Assembly: GCF_002902085.1 (NCBI RefSeq)
Contig: NZ_PPQR01000014.1
Coordinates: 1 to 64,000, forward strand
Origin: Staphylococcus simiae
GTDB lineage: Bacteria; Bacillota; Bacilli; Staphylococcales; Staphylococcaceae
Direction of reading: 5' to 3'
DNA: 64,000 nt
The position numbers and the translations under genes were made by a program. This document shows, piece by piece, positions 16,734 to 25,921 of the stretch; positions within the stretch are counted from its first letter, which is position 1; each line of letters begins with the position of its first letter. The notes below the pieces were generated by a model. The model made no database searches. It saw nothing but the letters and a program-made list of their open reading frames with translations, and was not told the origin of the DNA.

Positions 16734-18635
16734 ATGACATCTTTTTTTAAAGCGTTGATTAAATTCAACACTAAAAATATAGATGTTTATAGAGGTGTTA
16801 GACAAGGGTTACTAATGGTGATTCCAGCACTTCTTGGATATTTACTCGGAAATTTCCAATTTGGTTTATTAGTAGCCACCGGAACGTTAGCACATATTTA
16901 TGTTTTCAAAGGCTCACCTAAGTCAATGTTGCGTACAGTAGTATTATGTAATATCGCCTTTGCATTTTGTATGATATTAGGTACTTTGACGGCTAATGAG
17001 CCATTGTTATTTGGTATTTTATTATTAATTGTAACTGTCATACCATTTTATATTTTTACAGCATTAAAAATAGCAGGACCGTCTTCGACATTTTTTATTG
17101 TAACGTTTAGTTTGCCAATCAATCTTCCTATCGCACCAGAAGACGCATTATTTCGTGCTTTTGGAATTTTAGTGGGTGGTGTGTTAGCGACAATTGCTGT
17201 CATCTTAACGATCATATTTACAAAAGATAAGATTGAACAACAAGCAATTAATGATGATTTCGATTTATTGAGTCGTTTATTACATAGTTATAATAATCAA
17301 AGTGAGTTTGATGAAGTAACAAAATCCGCTGTTAACATATTTAAAGCATCAGATAAATTATTAATTACGTCGAATTCTAATAATGGTTTATTAAGTTCGC
17401 GTTTTCAAAAACTATTATTACTACATACTTCAGCACAAGGTGTTTACTCTGAATTATTAGAGTTAAATGCCGAAAATATTAGACCCCTACCTCAAGATAT
17501 TATAGAAATGATGGATTATATTATAAAAAAAGTGAAAAAAGATGATTTAAGTGAAAAAGTTTGGGGTAAAGAAATCGATGTTGCACCTCAATTTGATGGA
17601 TTAATACATCATATCTTAAAAATTGATGAAATAATCCATGCAGATTCACATCGTATAGAACATGAAGCAGAAATACGCACCCCCTTATATACGAAACGTA
17701 TATATCAAAATTTAACATTAGACTCATTAGTCTTTAGAAATACGTTGCGTTATTCAGCTATTATGATGGCAGCGATTTTTATTGCACTCATGTTTGATTT
17801 TGACAAAGCGTATTGGATTCCACTATCAGCACATACAACACTTCTTGGAACTTCAACGATCCATTCATTAGAAAGAGGTATAGCACGTGGTTTAGGAACA
17901 GTATTAGGTGTTCTAGCGTTATCAGTTATCTTATTAGTGACGTTACCTACACCGATTGCGGTGATCGCTATGGGGTTAGCAGCTATGTTAACTGAAATGT
18001 TCGTTGGAGCAAATTATGCTTTTGCGGTCATATTTATTACCATTCAAGTTATTTTATTAAATGGTTTAGCTTCTCAAAATTTAACAATAAATATAGCATT
18101 CCCACGATTAATCGACGTCGTTATGGGTGTCGTTATCGCAATTGTTGGATTGTTTATCTTAGGACAACGTACGGCATCTTCTTTATTACCAACTGTTATT
18201 GCAGAGGTAGTTCGTAAAGAGGCTATAATGTTCCAATATTTATTTTCAAGTAATGGTTATCAAAACGAACATTATCAGAAAACAGAATCATTACATTTAT
18301 CAGTGAGAATGAACAATATGACTCAAGTGTATAGTGCAGCTAACGGAGAACTATTTAGTGATAAGAAAACGACACAAGCATATTATCCAAGTATTTATGC
18401 ATTAGAAGAAATTAGCTTTATGTTAAATAGAGCAATGAACAATCGTCATAGATATACGATTGATGACAAGCAAATGGGAGAGTACTTAGTTGCTTTCGAA
18501 AATATTGCTAAATATTTTGAACTAGGTACAGACTTATCAATAACTACATTACGCGATTTACCACAATATAATTACATTCAAGCAGCTTTAATGAATATCC
18601 AACTTAATAGTAGTACGGTTAGTAAGTTAAATTAA
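16734..18635 (+). CDS. FUSC-family membrane protein (aromatic-acid exporter-like)
   Basis: A 633-residue protein with two sets of about six membrane helices: residues about 20-165 and 340-475, each followed by a soluble domain. The first half has GVRQGLLMVIPALLGYLL; the second has YWIPLSAHTTLLGTS...RGLGTVLGV, the FUSC repeat signature. Relatives export p-hydroxybenzoic or fusaric acid. Ribosome site AAGGAG. The next gene follows 84 bp later, past a 10-bp inverted repeat. Efflux of small aromatic acids is plausible but not shown by sequence. Confidence 0.85.
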   Translation: MTSFFKALIKFNTKNIDVYRGVRQGLLMVIPALLGYLLGNFQFGLLVATGTLAHIYVFKGSPKSMLRTVVLCNIAFAFCMILGTLTANEPLLFGILLLIVTVIPFYIFTALKIAGPSSTFFIVTFSLPINLPIAPEDALFRAFGILVGGVLATIAVILTIIFTKDKIEQQAINDDFDLLSRLLHSYNNQSEFDEVTKSAVNIFKASDKLLITSNSNNGLLSSRFQKLLLLHTSAQGVYSELLELNAENIRPLPQDIIEMMDYIIKKVKKDDLSEKVWGKEIDVAPQFDGLIHHILKIDEIIHADSHRIEHEAEIRTPLYTKRIYQNLTLDSLVFRNTLRYSAIMMAAIFIALMFDFDKAYWIPLSAHTTLLGTSTIHSLERGIARGLGTVLGVLALSVILLVTLPTPIAVIAMGLAAMLTEMFVGANYAFAVIFITIQVILLNGLASQNLTINIAFPRLIDVVMGVVIAIVGLFILGQRTASSLLPTVIAEVVRKEAIMFQYLFSSNGYQNEHYQKTESLHLSVRMNNMTQVYSAANGELFSDKKTTQAYYPSIYALEEISFMLNRAMNNRHRYTIDDKQMGEYLVAFENIAKYFELGTDLSITTLRDLPQYNYIQAALMNIQLNSSTVSKLN

Positions 18636-18648
18636 AAAAGAACAGGGA

Positions 18649-18686
18649 AGACTAACGTTTGTCTGAAAGAACAATGACGTTAGTCT
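18649..18686. repeat. Inverted repeat after the FUSC gene
   Basis: A 10-bp perfect arm pair AGACTAACGT/ACGTTAGTCT with an 18-nt loop. It is followed by A rather than T on the plus strand, so it is not a canonical terminator; it may be an RNA processing site or operator. Confidence 0.55.
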
Positions 18687-18719
18687 AAAAAACACGGAAG
18701 CGAAGGTTAAAAGAAGACA

Positions 18720-18956
18720 ATGAATATCAAAAATTACCCAAAACAATGGGAAGATTTTGAACCGATACAACGACAAAAAGCGATAACGATAGCAAACAGC
18801 ATGTTGGCACAAGGTTATACAGAAAAAGACGTCATACCTATTGCTACGAAACAAGCAAAACAATGGTACCGTATGCTAACAAAAGAACAATTAGATGCCT
18901 ATGAACATACAGATATTATGCAACGTGACTATGTAATAAGCTTTAATATGGGTTAG
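18720..18956 (+). CDS. Small YdaT/ChaB-like hypothetical protein
   Basis: A 78-residue soluble protein. NYPKQWEDFEPIQRQKAITIANSMLAQGY followed by DVIPIATKQAKQWY matches the N-terminal module of Bacillus YdaT-like stress proteins (P-x-x-x-x-L/F-x-x-x-R-x-K-A-I-x-I-A-N-x-x-L). The C-terminal half of YdaT is absent. Translation signals are weak (AAGAAG). Function unknown; possibly co-transcribed with the FUSC gene. Confidence 0.7.
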   Translation: MNIKNYPKQWEDFEPIQRQKAITIANSMLAQGYTEKDVIPIATKQAKQWYRMLTKEQLDAYEHTDIMQRDYVISFNMG

Positions 18957-19025
18957 GTGACGTTTGCTTATACATTTACACAATGAAAAAAAATTAATAA
19001 TAGACGAACGCTTGAATATGAATAA

Positions 19026-19072
19026 GGCAGTGAGAATGATGACTTGATATCACATTTTCACTGTCTTTTTTT
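19026..19072 (+). terminator. Terminator before relP
   Basis: GGCAGTGAGAATG pairs with CATTTTCACTGTC, then a run of seven T. Confidence 0.9.
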
Positions 19073-19162
19073 ATATTACTTCTAAAGTAGTATAGGGTAT
19101 CATTATCAACTTGGTTAAATGTTAGGTACAATGTAGTTGATAAAATATCGGAGGTAATTGAA

Positions 19163-19855
19163 ATGTACGTTGAACGCAAACCGTCATTATATTTAGAAGA
19201 TTTACGCAATGATTTTAAGAATAGCTTGACTATGTTTCAAGATGGTGATGAAGCATTTGATACATTACTAGGGTTTGTAGAATTGGATCATATTTATTCA
19301 TCAGCCCTACAAGAGATAAGTACAAAATTAAGTATTTTAGATGATAATTTTAATCATATGTATAAACACAATCCAATCCATCATATGGAACGTAGAGTCA
19401 AAGAAATGCGTAGCCTAATTGAAAAACTGAAACGTAAAGGATTAGAAATTAGTGCATCGAGTGCTAAAGAAAGTATTATGGATATTGCCGGTATACGTGT
19501 GGTCTGTAATTATTTAGAAGATATTTATGTAGTTGAAGAAATGCTATTAAAACAAGAAGATGTTAAGTTGATGAAACGTAAAGACTATATTAAGCATCCA
19601 AAAGATAATGGATATCGTAGTTTGCATATTGTAGTTAGCATTCCAGTATTTTTAGCTGAACGTGTAGAAATCGTCCCAGTAGAAATACAAATAAGAACGA
19701 TTGGTATGGATATGTGGGCGAGTTTAGAACATAAAATACGCTATAAAAACAATGCAGAAACAGCAAACTATAAAGATTTATTGAAACAATGTGCATCAGA
19801 AATTACCAACGTTGAAAATAAAATGCAACAAATTCACTCAGAAATTAGTGATTAA
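19163..19855 (+). CDS. relP: Small alarmone synthetase RelP
   Basis: A 230-residue stand-alone (p)ppGpp synthetase that transfers pyrophosphate from ATP to GDP or GTP. Synthetase motifs: R-x-K near [24 protein letters not shown] (about residues 104-112), [15 protein letters not shown] (about 139-153), [23 protein letters not shown] (about 173-195). Hydrolase, TGS and ACT domains are absent, as expected for a SAS. Position beside gnt genes matches, from memory, RelP rather than RelQ. Staphylococcal relP is induced by cell-wall stress through VraRS; I do not see a definite VraR site. Ribosome site GGAGG. Confidence 0.93.
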   Translation: MYVERKPSLYLEDLRNDFKNSLTMFQDGDEAFDTLLGFVELDHIYSSALQEISTKLSILDDNFNHMYKHNPIHHMERRVKEMRSLIEKLKRKGLEISASSAKESIMDIAGIRVVCNYLEDIYVVEEMLLKQEDVKLMKRKDYIKHPKDNGYRSLHIVVSIPVFLAERVEIVPVEIQIRTIGMDMWASLEHKIRYKNNAETANYKDLLKQCASEITNVENKMQQIHSEISD

Positions 19856-19939
19856 GGAAAAAATATGAATGAAGTAGTGACAAAATATTTGCTCGTGACG
19901 TTGCGTCATAAGGTACTTTGAGTGTAGGAGGTGATAGCT

Positions 19940-20116
19940 ATGTCGACATATACTACAGGAGAGTTAGCTGATTTATGTCATGTTACAGTGAGAACAATCC
20001 AGTATTATGATCGCAAAGAACTGTTAAAACCTGCTGGTAAAACAGAAGGGAACAGACGTTACTACACAGAGAAACAAGTGCAACAAATGAATAAAGGTAG
20101 CGACAATGATAGGTAG
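19940..20116 (+). CDS. Truncated MerR-family regulator (DNA-binding domain only)
   Basis: A 58-residue protein holding only the MerR winged-helix domain: YTTGELADLCHVTVRTIQYY (helix-turn-helix) and NRRYYTEKQVQQMN (wing). Ordinary MerR proteins continue into a dimerisation helix and ligand domain of 50 to 200 residues. Here the frame ends at TAG (20114-20116), inside a 12-bp hairpin formed by the last codons. AGGAGG with ideal spacing and an intact domain argue that it is translated. It may be a decayed full-length regulator or a functional mini-regulator; I cannot tell which. Confidence 0.7.
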   Translation: MSTYTTGELADLCHVTVRTIQYYDRKELLKPAGKTEGNRRYYTEKQVQQMNKGSDNDR

Positions 20117-20127
20117 TTGCTACCTTT
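20093..20127 (+). terminator. Hairpin embedded in the end of the truncated merR gene
   Basis: AAAGGTAGCGAC pairs with GTTGCTACCTTT (12 bp, one G-T). The left arm codes for the last residues; the stop codon lies at the loop edge. The following sequence is AT-rich without a clean T-run. Confidence 0.65.
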
Positions 20128-20163
20128 AATTATGATTTGTTTAATTAATAACCTTTAAAGATG

Positions 20164-20207
20164 GACAATGATTTATAAAGAGGTGAAATTCTTTAGTAAT
20201 CATTGTC
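20164..20207. terminator. Inverted repeat in the merR-gntR gap
   Basis: GACAATGATT pairs perfectly with AATCATTGTC across a 24-nt loop and is followed by TTTCATTGCTTC. Possible terminator. In the rest of 20117-20374 I see no gene; a minus-strand frame reading VNSFTVYEDDAEDLKISK then stop (about 20234-20291) could be decayed coding sequence but is too weak to call. Confidence 0.5.
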
Positions 20208-20374
20208 TTTCATTGCTTCTGTCGCTTCTCTATTTAGATATTTTTAAATCCTCTGCATCATCCTCATAAACTGTAAATGAATTCACCCGTTAGACCATCA
20301 ATTCACAAATATAGTAGTAAAGTTAAAAATGACTATCGTTATATCATTGAAGATAGTCTATAGTTGTGTCGTTA

Positions 20375-20389
20375 AGTAAGCGCTTGCAA
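20375..20389. promoter_or_regulatory. cre site of the gluconate operon
   Basis: The minus strand reads TTGCAAGCGCTTACT, 14 of 15 matches to WTGNAARCGNWWWCA. It lies just upstream of the GntR operator, so CcpA and GntR would act on the same promoter. Confidence 0.8.
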
Positions 20390-20410
20390 AACTAAAATAA
20401 TTATATTACC

Positions 20411-20428
20411 ATACTTGTATACAAGTAT
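20411..20428. promoter_or_regulatory. GntR operator, perfect 18-bp palindrome
   Basis: ATACTTGTATACAAGTAT is the same palindrome as the Bacillus subtilis gnt operator as I recall it. It ends 25 bp before gntR, where GntR would block transcription until gluconate binds. Confidence 0.93.
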
Positions 20429-20453
20429 AGCGAAACGGAATGGAGTGAAGATA

Positions 20454-21134
20454 ATGACTTATGACTACCCTGAAAAATGGTTAGAAGGTTTAACAACAGG
20501 AGAAGGCATCGCAGCTAATTTGAGACTGGGGATTGTCAATGGCAATATTCAACCACAATCATTACTAACGGAAAATCAAATTGCTAAACAATTTAACGTG
20601 AGTCGTTCTCCAGTGCGTGACGCATTTAAACTATTACAACGTGATCAATTGATTCAATTAGAGAGAATGGGTGCCCAAGTCTTACCTTTTGCTGAGCAAG
20701 AGAAAAAAGAGCTTTATGACTTACGCTTAATGCTTGAGTCTTTTGCTTTCTCTCGTCTTAAAGGTCAAGACCGTACAGCAATTGTCAAAGAAATGAAGAA
20801 ACAACTTGAAATGATGAAAGTGGCAGTTCAATTTGAAGACGCAGAATCATTCACGCAACATGATTTTGAGTTTCATGAAGTACTTATTCAAGCTTCTCAT
20901 CATCAATATTTAAAATCTTTCTGGCATCACTTGAAACCAGTGATGGAATCGCTCATTTTAATATCGATGAGACAAAGAATGGCACATAATCCACAAGACT
21001 TTGAACGTATCCATTATAATCATCAAGTATTCATAGATGCTGTCGAACAGTATGATGCTCAAATTTTAAAAGAAGCATTTCATTTAAACTTTGATGACGT
21101 AGGTAAAGACATTGATGGCTTTTGGTTAAATTAA
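20454..21134 (+). CDS. gntR: Gluconate operon repressor GntR
   Basis: A 226-residue FadR-type GntR repressor. The N-terminal winged helix has ENQIAKQFNVSRSPVRDAFK (about residues 41-60). The C-terminal all-helical FCD domain carries Asp/His ligand positions in YDLRLMLESFAF, EFHEVLIQASHHQYL and YNHQVFIDAV. ATG at 20454 is chosen over 20415, which would lie across the operator; GGAGTG is upstream. First gene of gntRKP, 19 bp before gntK. It autoregulates through the palindrome at 20411. Confidence 0.95.
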   Translation: MTYDYPEKWLEGLTTGEGIAANLRLGIVNGNIQPQSLLTENQIAKQFNVSRSPVRDAFKLLQRDQLIQLERMGAQVLPFAEQEKKELYDLRLMLESFAFSRLKGQDRTAIVKEMKKQLEMMKVAVQFEDAESFTQHDFEFHEVLIQASHHQYLKSFWHHLKPVMESLILISMRQRMAHNPQDFERIHYNHQVFIDAVEQYDAQILKEAFHLNFDDVGKDIDGFWLN

Positions 21135-21153
21135 CATGAAAGAAGGATTTACG

Positions 21154-22692
21154 ATGAAATACATGATAGGTGTCGATATAGGCACAACAAGTACAAAATC
21201 TGTACTTTATGATGAACATGGGCAATTTATTATGAAACACAATATTGGCTATGAATTGCATACACCAAATGTTGATGTGTCAGAAGAGAATCCTGATGAA
21301 CTCTTCGATGCAGTATTGATGACTATTAAATATGTCATACGAGAAGCAGATATTGCACCTGAAGATATTAAACTTGTATCGTTCAGTGCCCAAATGCATA
21401 GTTTGATTGCTATGAATGATGAACATAAACGTTTAACAAATAATATTACTTGGGCAGACAACCGTGCGTCTCAATATGCAACATTGTTAAACGAACAGCA
21501 CCAAGGCTTTGAAATTTATCAACGTACAGGTACGCCAATCCATCCTATGTCACCGTTAGCAAAAATATTTTGGATGAAACATGAATTGCAAGATATTTAT
21601 AATCAAACTTCCATGTTTGCAGATATTAAAACATACATTTTTTATCAGTTGTTTGAGGAATATGTAATTGATTATTCAATGGCATCGGCTACAGGCATGT
21701 TTAATTTAGAACGTTTAGACTGGGATGATGATGTATTAGCAATTTTAGGCATTTCTAGAGAACAATTGCCAAAAGTTGTTCCAACAACACACATTTTAAC
21801 AGGAATGAAAAAACGTTATGCCACTTTGATGGGACTAAACGAAGATACACCATTTGTTATTGGTGCGAGTGATGGTGTGCTATCCAATCTAGGTGTTAAT
21901 AGTTATAACAAAGGTGAAGTGGCAGTGACAATTGGTACATCTGGTGCGATACGTACGGTTATTGATAAACCACGTACAGATTATAAAGGACGCATCTTTT
22001 GTTATGTGTTGACTGAAGATCATTATGTCATTGGTGGTCCAGTGAATAATGGCGGTGTTGTACTACGTTGGTTACGAGATGAGCTGCTTGCTAGCGAAGT
22101 CGAGACAGCTAAGCGACTAGGTGTTGACCCTTATGATGTCTTGACCCAAATCGCTAGTCGTGTCAATCCAGGGGCAGATGGCCTTATTTTCCATCCATAT
22201 TTAGCAGGCGAAAGAGCACCATTATGGAATGCGGATGCGCGTGGTTCATTCTTTGGTTTAACATTATCTCATAAAAAGGAACATATGATACGTGCAGCTT
22301 TAGAAGGCGTATTATATAACCTTTATACAGTTTACTTAGCACTTGTCGAAGTGATGAACGAAACGCCAACAATGATTAAAGCGACGGGGGGATTTGCTAA
22401 AAGTGAAGTGTGGCGCCAAATGATGGCAGATATTTTTGATACAGAATTAATGGTGCCAGAAAGTTATGAAAGTTCTTGTCTAGGTGCTTGTGTATTAGGA
22501 CTGAAGGCTATTGGTGACATCGAAGACTTGTCAATTGTCGAAAAGATGGTAGGTGCCACAAATAATCATTTACCACAGGCTGACAATGTTGAAATATATC
22601 AACAACTCGTATCAATATTTATTGATTTAAGTCGCTCTTTAAAAGATAACTATAGTCAAATTGCAGATTTCCAACGTAAGTATATGTCTTAG
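21154..22692 (+). CDS. gntK: Gluconokinase
   Basis: A 512-residue FGGY-family sugar kinase phosphorylating gluconate to 6-phosphogluconate with ATP, feeding the pentose phosphate pathway. MIGVDIGTTSTKSVLYDEHG at the N-terminus is the phosphate-1 loop. FGGY signatures appear as GASDGVLSNLGVN, TIGTSGAIRTVI and KATGGFAKSEVWRQMMADIF (adenosine site). Start at 21154 follows GAAAGAAGGA; the 21136 ATG lacks a site. Cotranscribed with gntR. Confidence 0.96.
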   Translation: MKYMIGVDIGTTSTKSVLYDEHGQFIMKHNIGYELHTPNVDVSEENPDELFDAVLMTIKYVIREADIAPEDIKLVSFSAQMHSLIAMNDEHKRLTNNITWADNRASQYATLLNEQHQGFEIYQRTGTPIHPMSPLAKIFWMKHELQDIYNQTSMFADIKTYIFYQLFEEYVIDYSMASATGMFNLERLDWDDDVLAILGISREQLPKVVPTTHILTGMKKRYATLMGLNEDTPFVIGASDGVLSNLGVNSYNKGEVAVTIGTSGAIRTVIDKPRTDYKGRIFCYVLTEDHYVIGGPVNNGGVVLRWLRDELLASEVETAKRLGVDPYDVLTQIASRVNPGADGLIFHPYLAGERAPLWNADARGSFFGLTLSHKKEHMIRAALEGVLYNLYTVYLALVEVMNETPTMIKATGGFAKSEVWRQMMADIFDTELMVPESYESSCLGACVLGLKAIGDIEDLSIVEKMVGATNNHLPQADNVEIYQQLVSIFIDLSRSLKDNYSQIADFQRKYMS

Positions 22693-22921
22693 CTTGGTAT
22701 CAATAATCAAGTATGTCATATTTTAACTTTTAATGTTGCGTAGTAGCTAGCGTGATTAACAACAATATAGTTACTGCTAGATAGAGTGGATGATGTGTTT
22801 GATAAGACAATCATTAACATAATCAGTTACTGTCTATTTTTACTTCAGTATCAAGGATGAACGCCTGGCAATGCATTGCCAACGTTATCAATTATTTTAT
22901 GTAAAGAAAGAAGGAGATGTC
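22693..22921. promoter_or_regulatory. gntK-gntP gap with perfect palindrome
   Basis: The 229-bp gap contains the 16-bp perfect palindrome TGGCAATGCATTGCCA (22866-22881), 40 bp before gntP. It could be an operator or an RNA processing hairpin that sets a different level for the permease. No GntR-type box is seen here. Confidence 0.5.
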
Positions 22922-24280
22922 ATGTTGTCAGAAATATGGCCTATTATTAGTGTTGTATTAGGTATCGTTATCTTACTCGGATTAATCATCGGCTTTAAAT
23001 TAAATACCTTTGTATCACTAATTATTACATCAATAATCACAGCGTTATTACTCGGTATGCCACTAACGAAAATTATGGAAACAGTGGAAAAAGGTATGGG
23101 TAGTACACTTGGACATATTGCATTAATTTTTGGATTAGGTGCAATTTTAGGTAAATTACTTGCAGATGGTGGAGGCGCCACTAGAATCGCTGACACACTT
23201 ATTAATAAATTTGGTCAAAAACATGTACAGTGGGCCATGTTAGTTGCAGCGTTTATTGTTGGTATCGCATTATTCTTTGAAGTTGGTTTAGTCTTATTGA
23301 TACCTTTAGTCTTTACAGTAGCTAAACGTGCCAATGTTTCTATTTTAAAATTAGGGTTACCTATGGTTACAGCGTTATCTGTGACACATGGTTTCTTACC
23401 ACCACATCCTGGCCCAGTGGTCATTGCTAAAGAATTAAAGGCCAATGTGGGTGATGTCTTATTATACGGTATTATTATTGCAATCCCTGTAACCATTATT
23501 GCTGGCCCAATCTTTAATAAAATGGCTCAAAAATTAACACCGACAGCGTATACAAGAGAGGGAGATATTTCAGCTTTAGGCGCACAAAAATCATTTAGTG
23601 ATGCTGAAATGCCGAGCTTCGGACTTAGTTTGTTAACAGCAACATTGCCTGTCATCTTAATGTTAATCTCCACAATTACACAGTTAGTAACTGGACACGA
23701 ACAACCAACCAATATGATCGAGTCTATTATTTATATGGTTGGTACTGCAGGAACAGCAATGCTTATTGCAGTAATCTTTGCTATTTATTCAATGGGAATT
23801 TTGAGACAACGTAAAATGGATGACATTATGGAATCTGTAACGAATGCCATTTATCCCATTGGTATGATGCTATTAATTATCGGTGGTGGCGGTACATTTA
23901 AACAAGTTCTTATCGATGGTGGCGTTGGTGATACGATTGCTAAGATGTTTGAAGGGACACATATGTCACCAATCTTGTTAGCGTGGATCGTTGCAGCAGT
24001 ATTACGTATTGCGTTAGGATCTGCTACAGTTGCCGCAATTTCAACTACAGGCATTGTTATGCCATTACTCCAAGCATCAGATGCTAATGTAGCTCTAGTG
24101 GTCTTAGCAATAGGTGCTGGTAGTGTAATTCTATCTCACGTCAACGATGCTGGCTTCTGGATGTTTAAAGAATATTTCGGTTTAACTGTTAAAGAAACAT
24201 TCTTAACATGGTCATTATTAGAAACCGTTATTTCTGTGTCAGGTATTATCTTTATTCTCTTTATTAGTTTATTTGTCTAG
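22922..24280 (+). CDS. gntP: Gluconate permease
   Basis: A 452-residue GntP-family proton symporter with about 12-14 helices. Conserved blocks: GLGAILGKLLADGGGATRIA (about residues 69-88), LPMVTALSVTHGFLPPHPGP (about 145-164), GSATVAAISTTGI and a C-terminal HVNDAGFWMFKEYFGLT motif typical of the family. Start at 22922 after AAGGAG. Third gene of the gluconate unit, followed by a terminator. Confidence 0.95.
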   Translation: MLSEIWPIISVVLGIVILLGLIIGFKLNTFVSLIITSIITALLLGMPLTKIMETVEKGMGSTLGHIALIFGLGAILGKLLADGGGATRIADTLINKFGQKHVQWAMLVAAFIVGIALFFEVGLVLLIPLVFTVAKRANVSILKLGLPMVTALSVTHGFLPPHPGPVVIAKELKANVGDVLLYGIIIAIPVTIIAGPIFNKMAQKLTPTAYTREGDISALGAQKSFSDAEMPSFGLSLLTATLPVILMLISTITQLVTGHEQPTNMIESIIYMVGTAGTAMLIAVIFAIYSMGILRQRKMDDIMESVTNAIYPIGMMLLIIGGGGTFKQVLIDGGVGDTIAKMFEGTHMSPILLAWIVAAVLRIALGSATVAAISTTGIVMPLLQASDANVALVVLAIGAGSVILSHVNDAGFWMFKEYFGLTVKETFLTWSLLETVISVSGIIFILFISLFV

Positions 24281-24294
24281 GATGATGAAAAGTC

Positions 24295-24336
24295 AGACAT
24301 GTATCGAAGTGGTACTTTGATATGTGTCTTTTATTT
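24295..24336 (+). terminator. Terminator of the gnt operon
   Basis: AGACATGTATC pairs with GATATGTGTCT across a 13-nt loop, then TTTTATTTT. Confidence 0.85.
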
Positions 24337-24460
24337 TAGTGAGTTGACAAATGGCTTTACTGTTAAAGTGTTGAGTGATATGACACTATGAATGCGTTTT
24401 AAATAGTGATAAAATGACGATAATATTAACTAGTACGGACTTACAAAGGAGAGAATAGAT

Positions 24461-25327
24461 TTGAAGCAAATCAAAAAGGCGATTATACCTGCTGCAGGAC
24501 TAGGTACACGATTTTTACCAGCAACAAAAGCGATGCCTAAAGAAATGTTACCGATATTAGATAAACCAACCATACAATACATAGTAGAAGAAGCGGCTAA
24601 AGCAGGAATAGAAGACATTATTATTGTTACAGGTCGTCATAAAAGAGCTATCGAAGATCATTTTGACAGTCAAAAAGAGTTGGAAATGATTTTAACGGAA
24701 AAAGGCAAAACGGAAATGTTAGATGCGGTACAATATCCGACTAATTTAGCCAATATATTTTATGTCAGACAACGTGAACAAAAAGGCTTGGGAGATGCCA
24801 TTCGAGCTGCACAACAATTTATAGGTAATGAGCCATTTGCAGTGCTACTTGGTGACGATATTGTTGAGTCAGAAACACCAGCAATTAAACAATTAATGGA
24901 CGTTTATGAAGCAACAGGACATTCAGTCATTGGTGTGCAAGAAGTACCACAAGAGCAAACACATCGTTACGGTATTATTGATCCTTTATCACAGCAAGGA
25001 CGCCGCTATGAAGTGAAGCAATTCGTTGAAAAGCCTGCACAAGGGACAGCACCATCAAACTTAGCCATCATGGGTCGCTATGTGTTAACGCCAAATATTT
25101 TTGACTATTTAAAAACACAACAAGTTGGTGCCGGTAACGAAATCCAGTTAACAGATGCCATCGAACGTATGAATAATGATAGCCAAGTCTATGCCTTCAA
25201 TTTCGAAGGTAAACGATATGACGTAGGAGAAAAAATAGGCTTCGTCAAAACAACAATAGAATACGCACTCAAAGATAGCAGTATGAAAGAAGAATTAAAA
25301 CAATTTATCAAAGAATTAGGACTATAG
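24461..25327 (+). CDS. gtaB: UTP-glucose-1-phosphate uridylyltransferase
   Basis: A 288-residue enzyme making UDP-glucose, precursor of the glycolipid anchor of lipoteichoic acid and of glucosylated wall polymers. The start is TTG at 24461 after AAAGGAGAG. Nucleotide-binding [19 protein letters not shown] (about residues 11-29), [13 protein letters not shown], the sugar-phosphate segment VEKP and [13 protein letters not shown] are complete. Single gene with its own terminator. Confidence 0.96.
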   Translation: MKQIKKAIIPAAGLGTRFLPATKAMPKEMLPILDKPTIQYIVEEAAKAGIEDIIIVTGRHKRAIEDHFDSQKELEMILTEKGKTEMLDAVQYPTNLANIFYVRQREQKGLGDAIRAAQQFIGNEPFAVLLGDDIVESETPAIKQLMDVYEATGHSVIGVQEVPQEQTHRYGIIDPLSQQGRRYEVKQFVEKPAQGTAPSNLAIMGRYVLTPNIFDYLKTQQVGAGNEIQLTDAIERMNNDSQVYAFNFEGKRYDVGEKIGFVKTTIEYALKDSSMKEELKQFIKELGL

Positions 25328-25398
25328 GAAAAATTAGATAGCCCAGTGATGCTATGGGAAATGACAACATAATGTATGGCACACTTAAACAAAGAGTA

Positions 25399-25433
25399 AG
25401 ACATCTGAATGATAAGTATTCAGGTGTCTTTTT
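25399..25433 (+). terminator. Terminator of gtaB
   Basis: A 12-bp stem AGACATCTGAAT/ATTCAGGTGTCT with a 7-nt loop and a TTTTT tail. Confidence 0.92.
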
Positions 25434-25527
25434 GGCGGTAGACAAGCAATATTTTACTTTTGGTATATAAGATATGTATAAATTTGCTAAAATAATGATG
25501 ATAATTAATTGCGAAAAGGTGGATATC

Positions 25528-25920
25528 ATGAAAAAAATAATAAATGTAGTGGGAGCAATTATATACTCTGATAATAAAATCCTTTGTGCTCAAAGAAGTG
25601 AAAAGATGAGTTTACCATTAATGTGGGAATTTCCAGGTGGAAAAATTGAAAAAGATGAAACAGAAGAAGAAGCATTAATTAGGGAAATTAAAGAAGAAAT
25701 GAAATGTGATTTAATTGTAAAGGATAAAGTCACGACAACAGAGTATGAATATGATTTTGGTATTGTGAAACTTTCAACTTATAAGTGTGAGTTAAATAAA
25801 GAACTTCCTACTTTAACCGAACACAAGCAAATAATGTGGTTACCCCTTCAACAACTTAATGAATTAACGTGGGCTCCTGCAGATATACCAGCTGTAAAAA
25901 AAATAATGTCTGAGGAATGA
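25528..25920 (+). CDS. Nudix (MutT-like) hydrolase
   Basis: A 130-residue NUDIX pyrophosphohydrolase. The full Nudix box GGKIEKDETEEEALIREIKE continuing EM lies at about residues 38-60 (G-x5-E-x7-RE-(U)-x-EE). INVVGAIIYSDNKILCAQRS and LPLMWEFPGGK are the typical MutT/CTP-pyrophosphatase context, so it would act on a modified or free nucleoside triphosphate. The start at 25528 follows AAAGGTGG. It runs straight into the helicase gene (1-bp gap), so the two are translationally linked. Such Nudix plus helicase pairs suggest nucleotide or nucleic-acid quality control or defence; this is inference. Confidence 0.88.
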   Translation: MKKIINVVGAIIYSDNKILCAQRSEKMSLPLMWEFPGGKIEKDETEEEALIREIKEEMKCDLIVKDKVTTTEYEYDFGIVKLSTYKCELNKELPTLTEHKQIMWLPLQQLNELTWAPADIPAVKKIMSEE

Positions 25921-25921
25921 T

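Noticed and set aside
20230-20295. Minus-strand frame VNSFTVYEDDAEDLKISK then stop
   Set aside because: Too short, no ribosome site, no recognisable family; noted only as possible decayed coding sequence.
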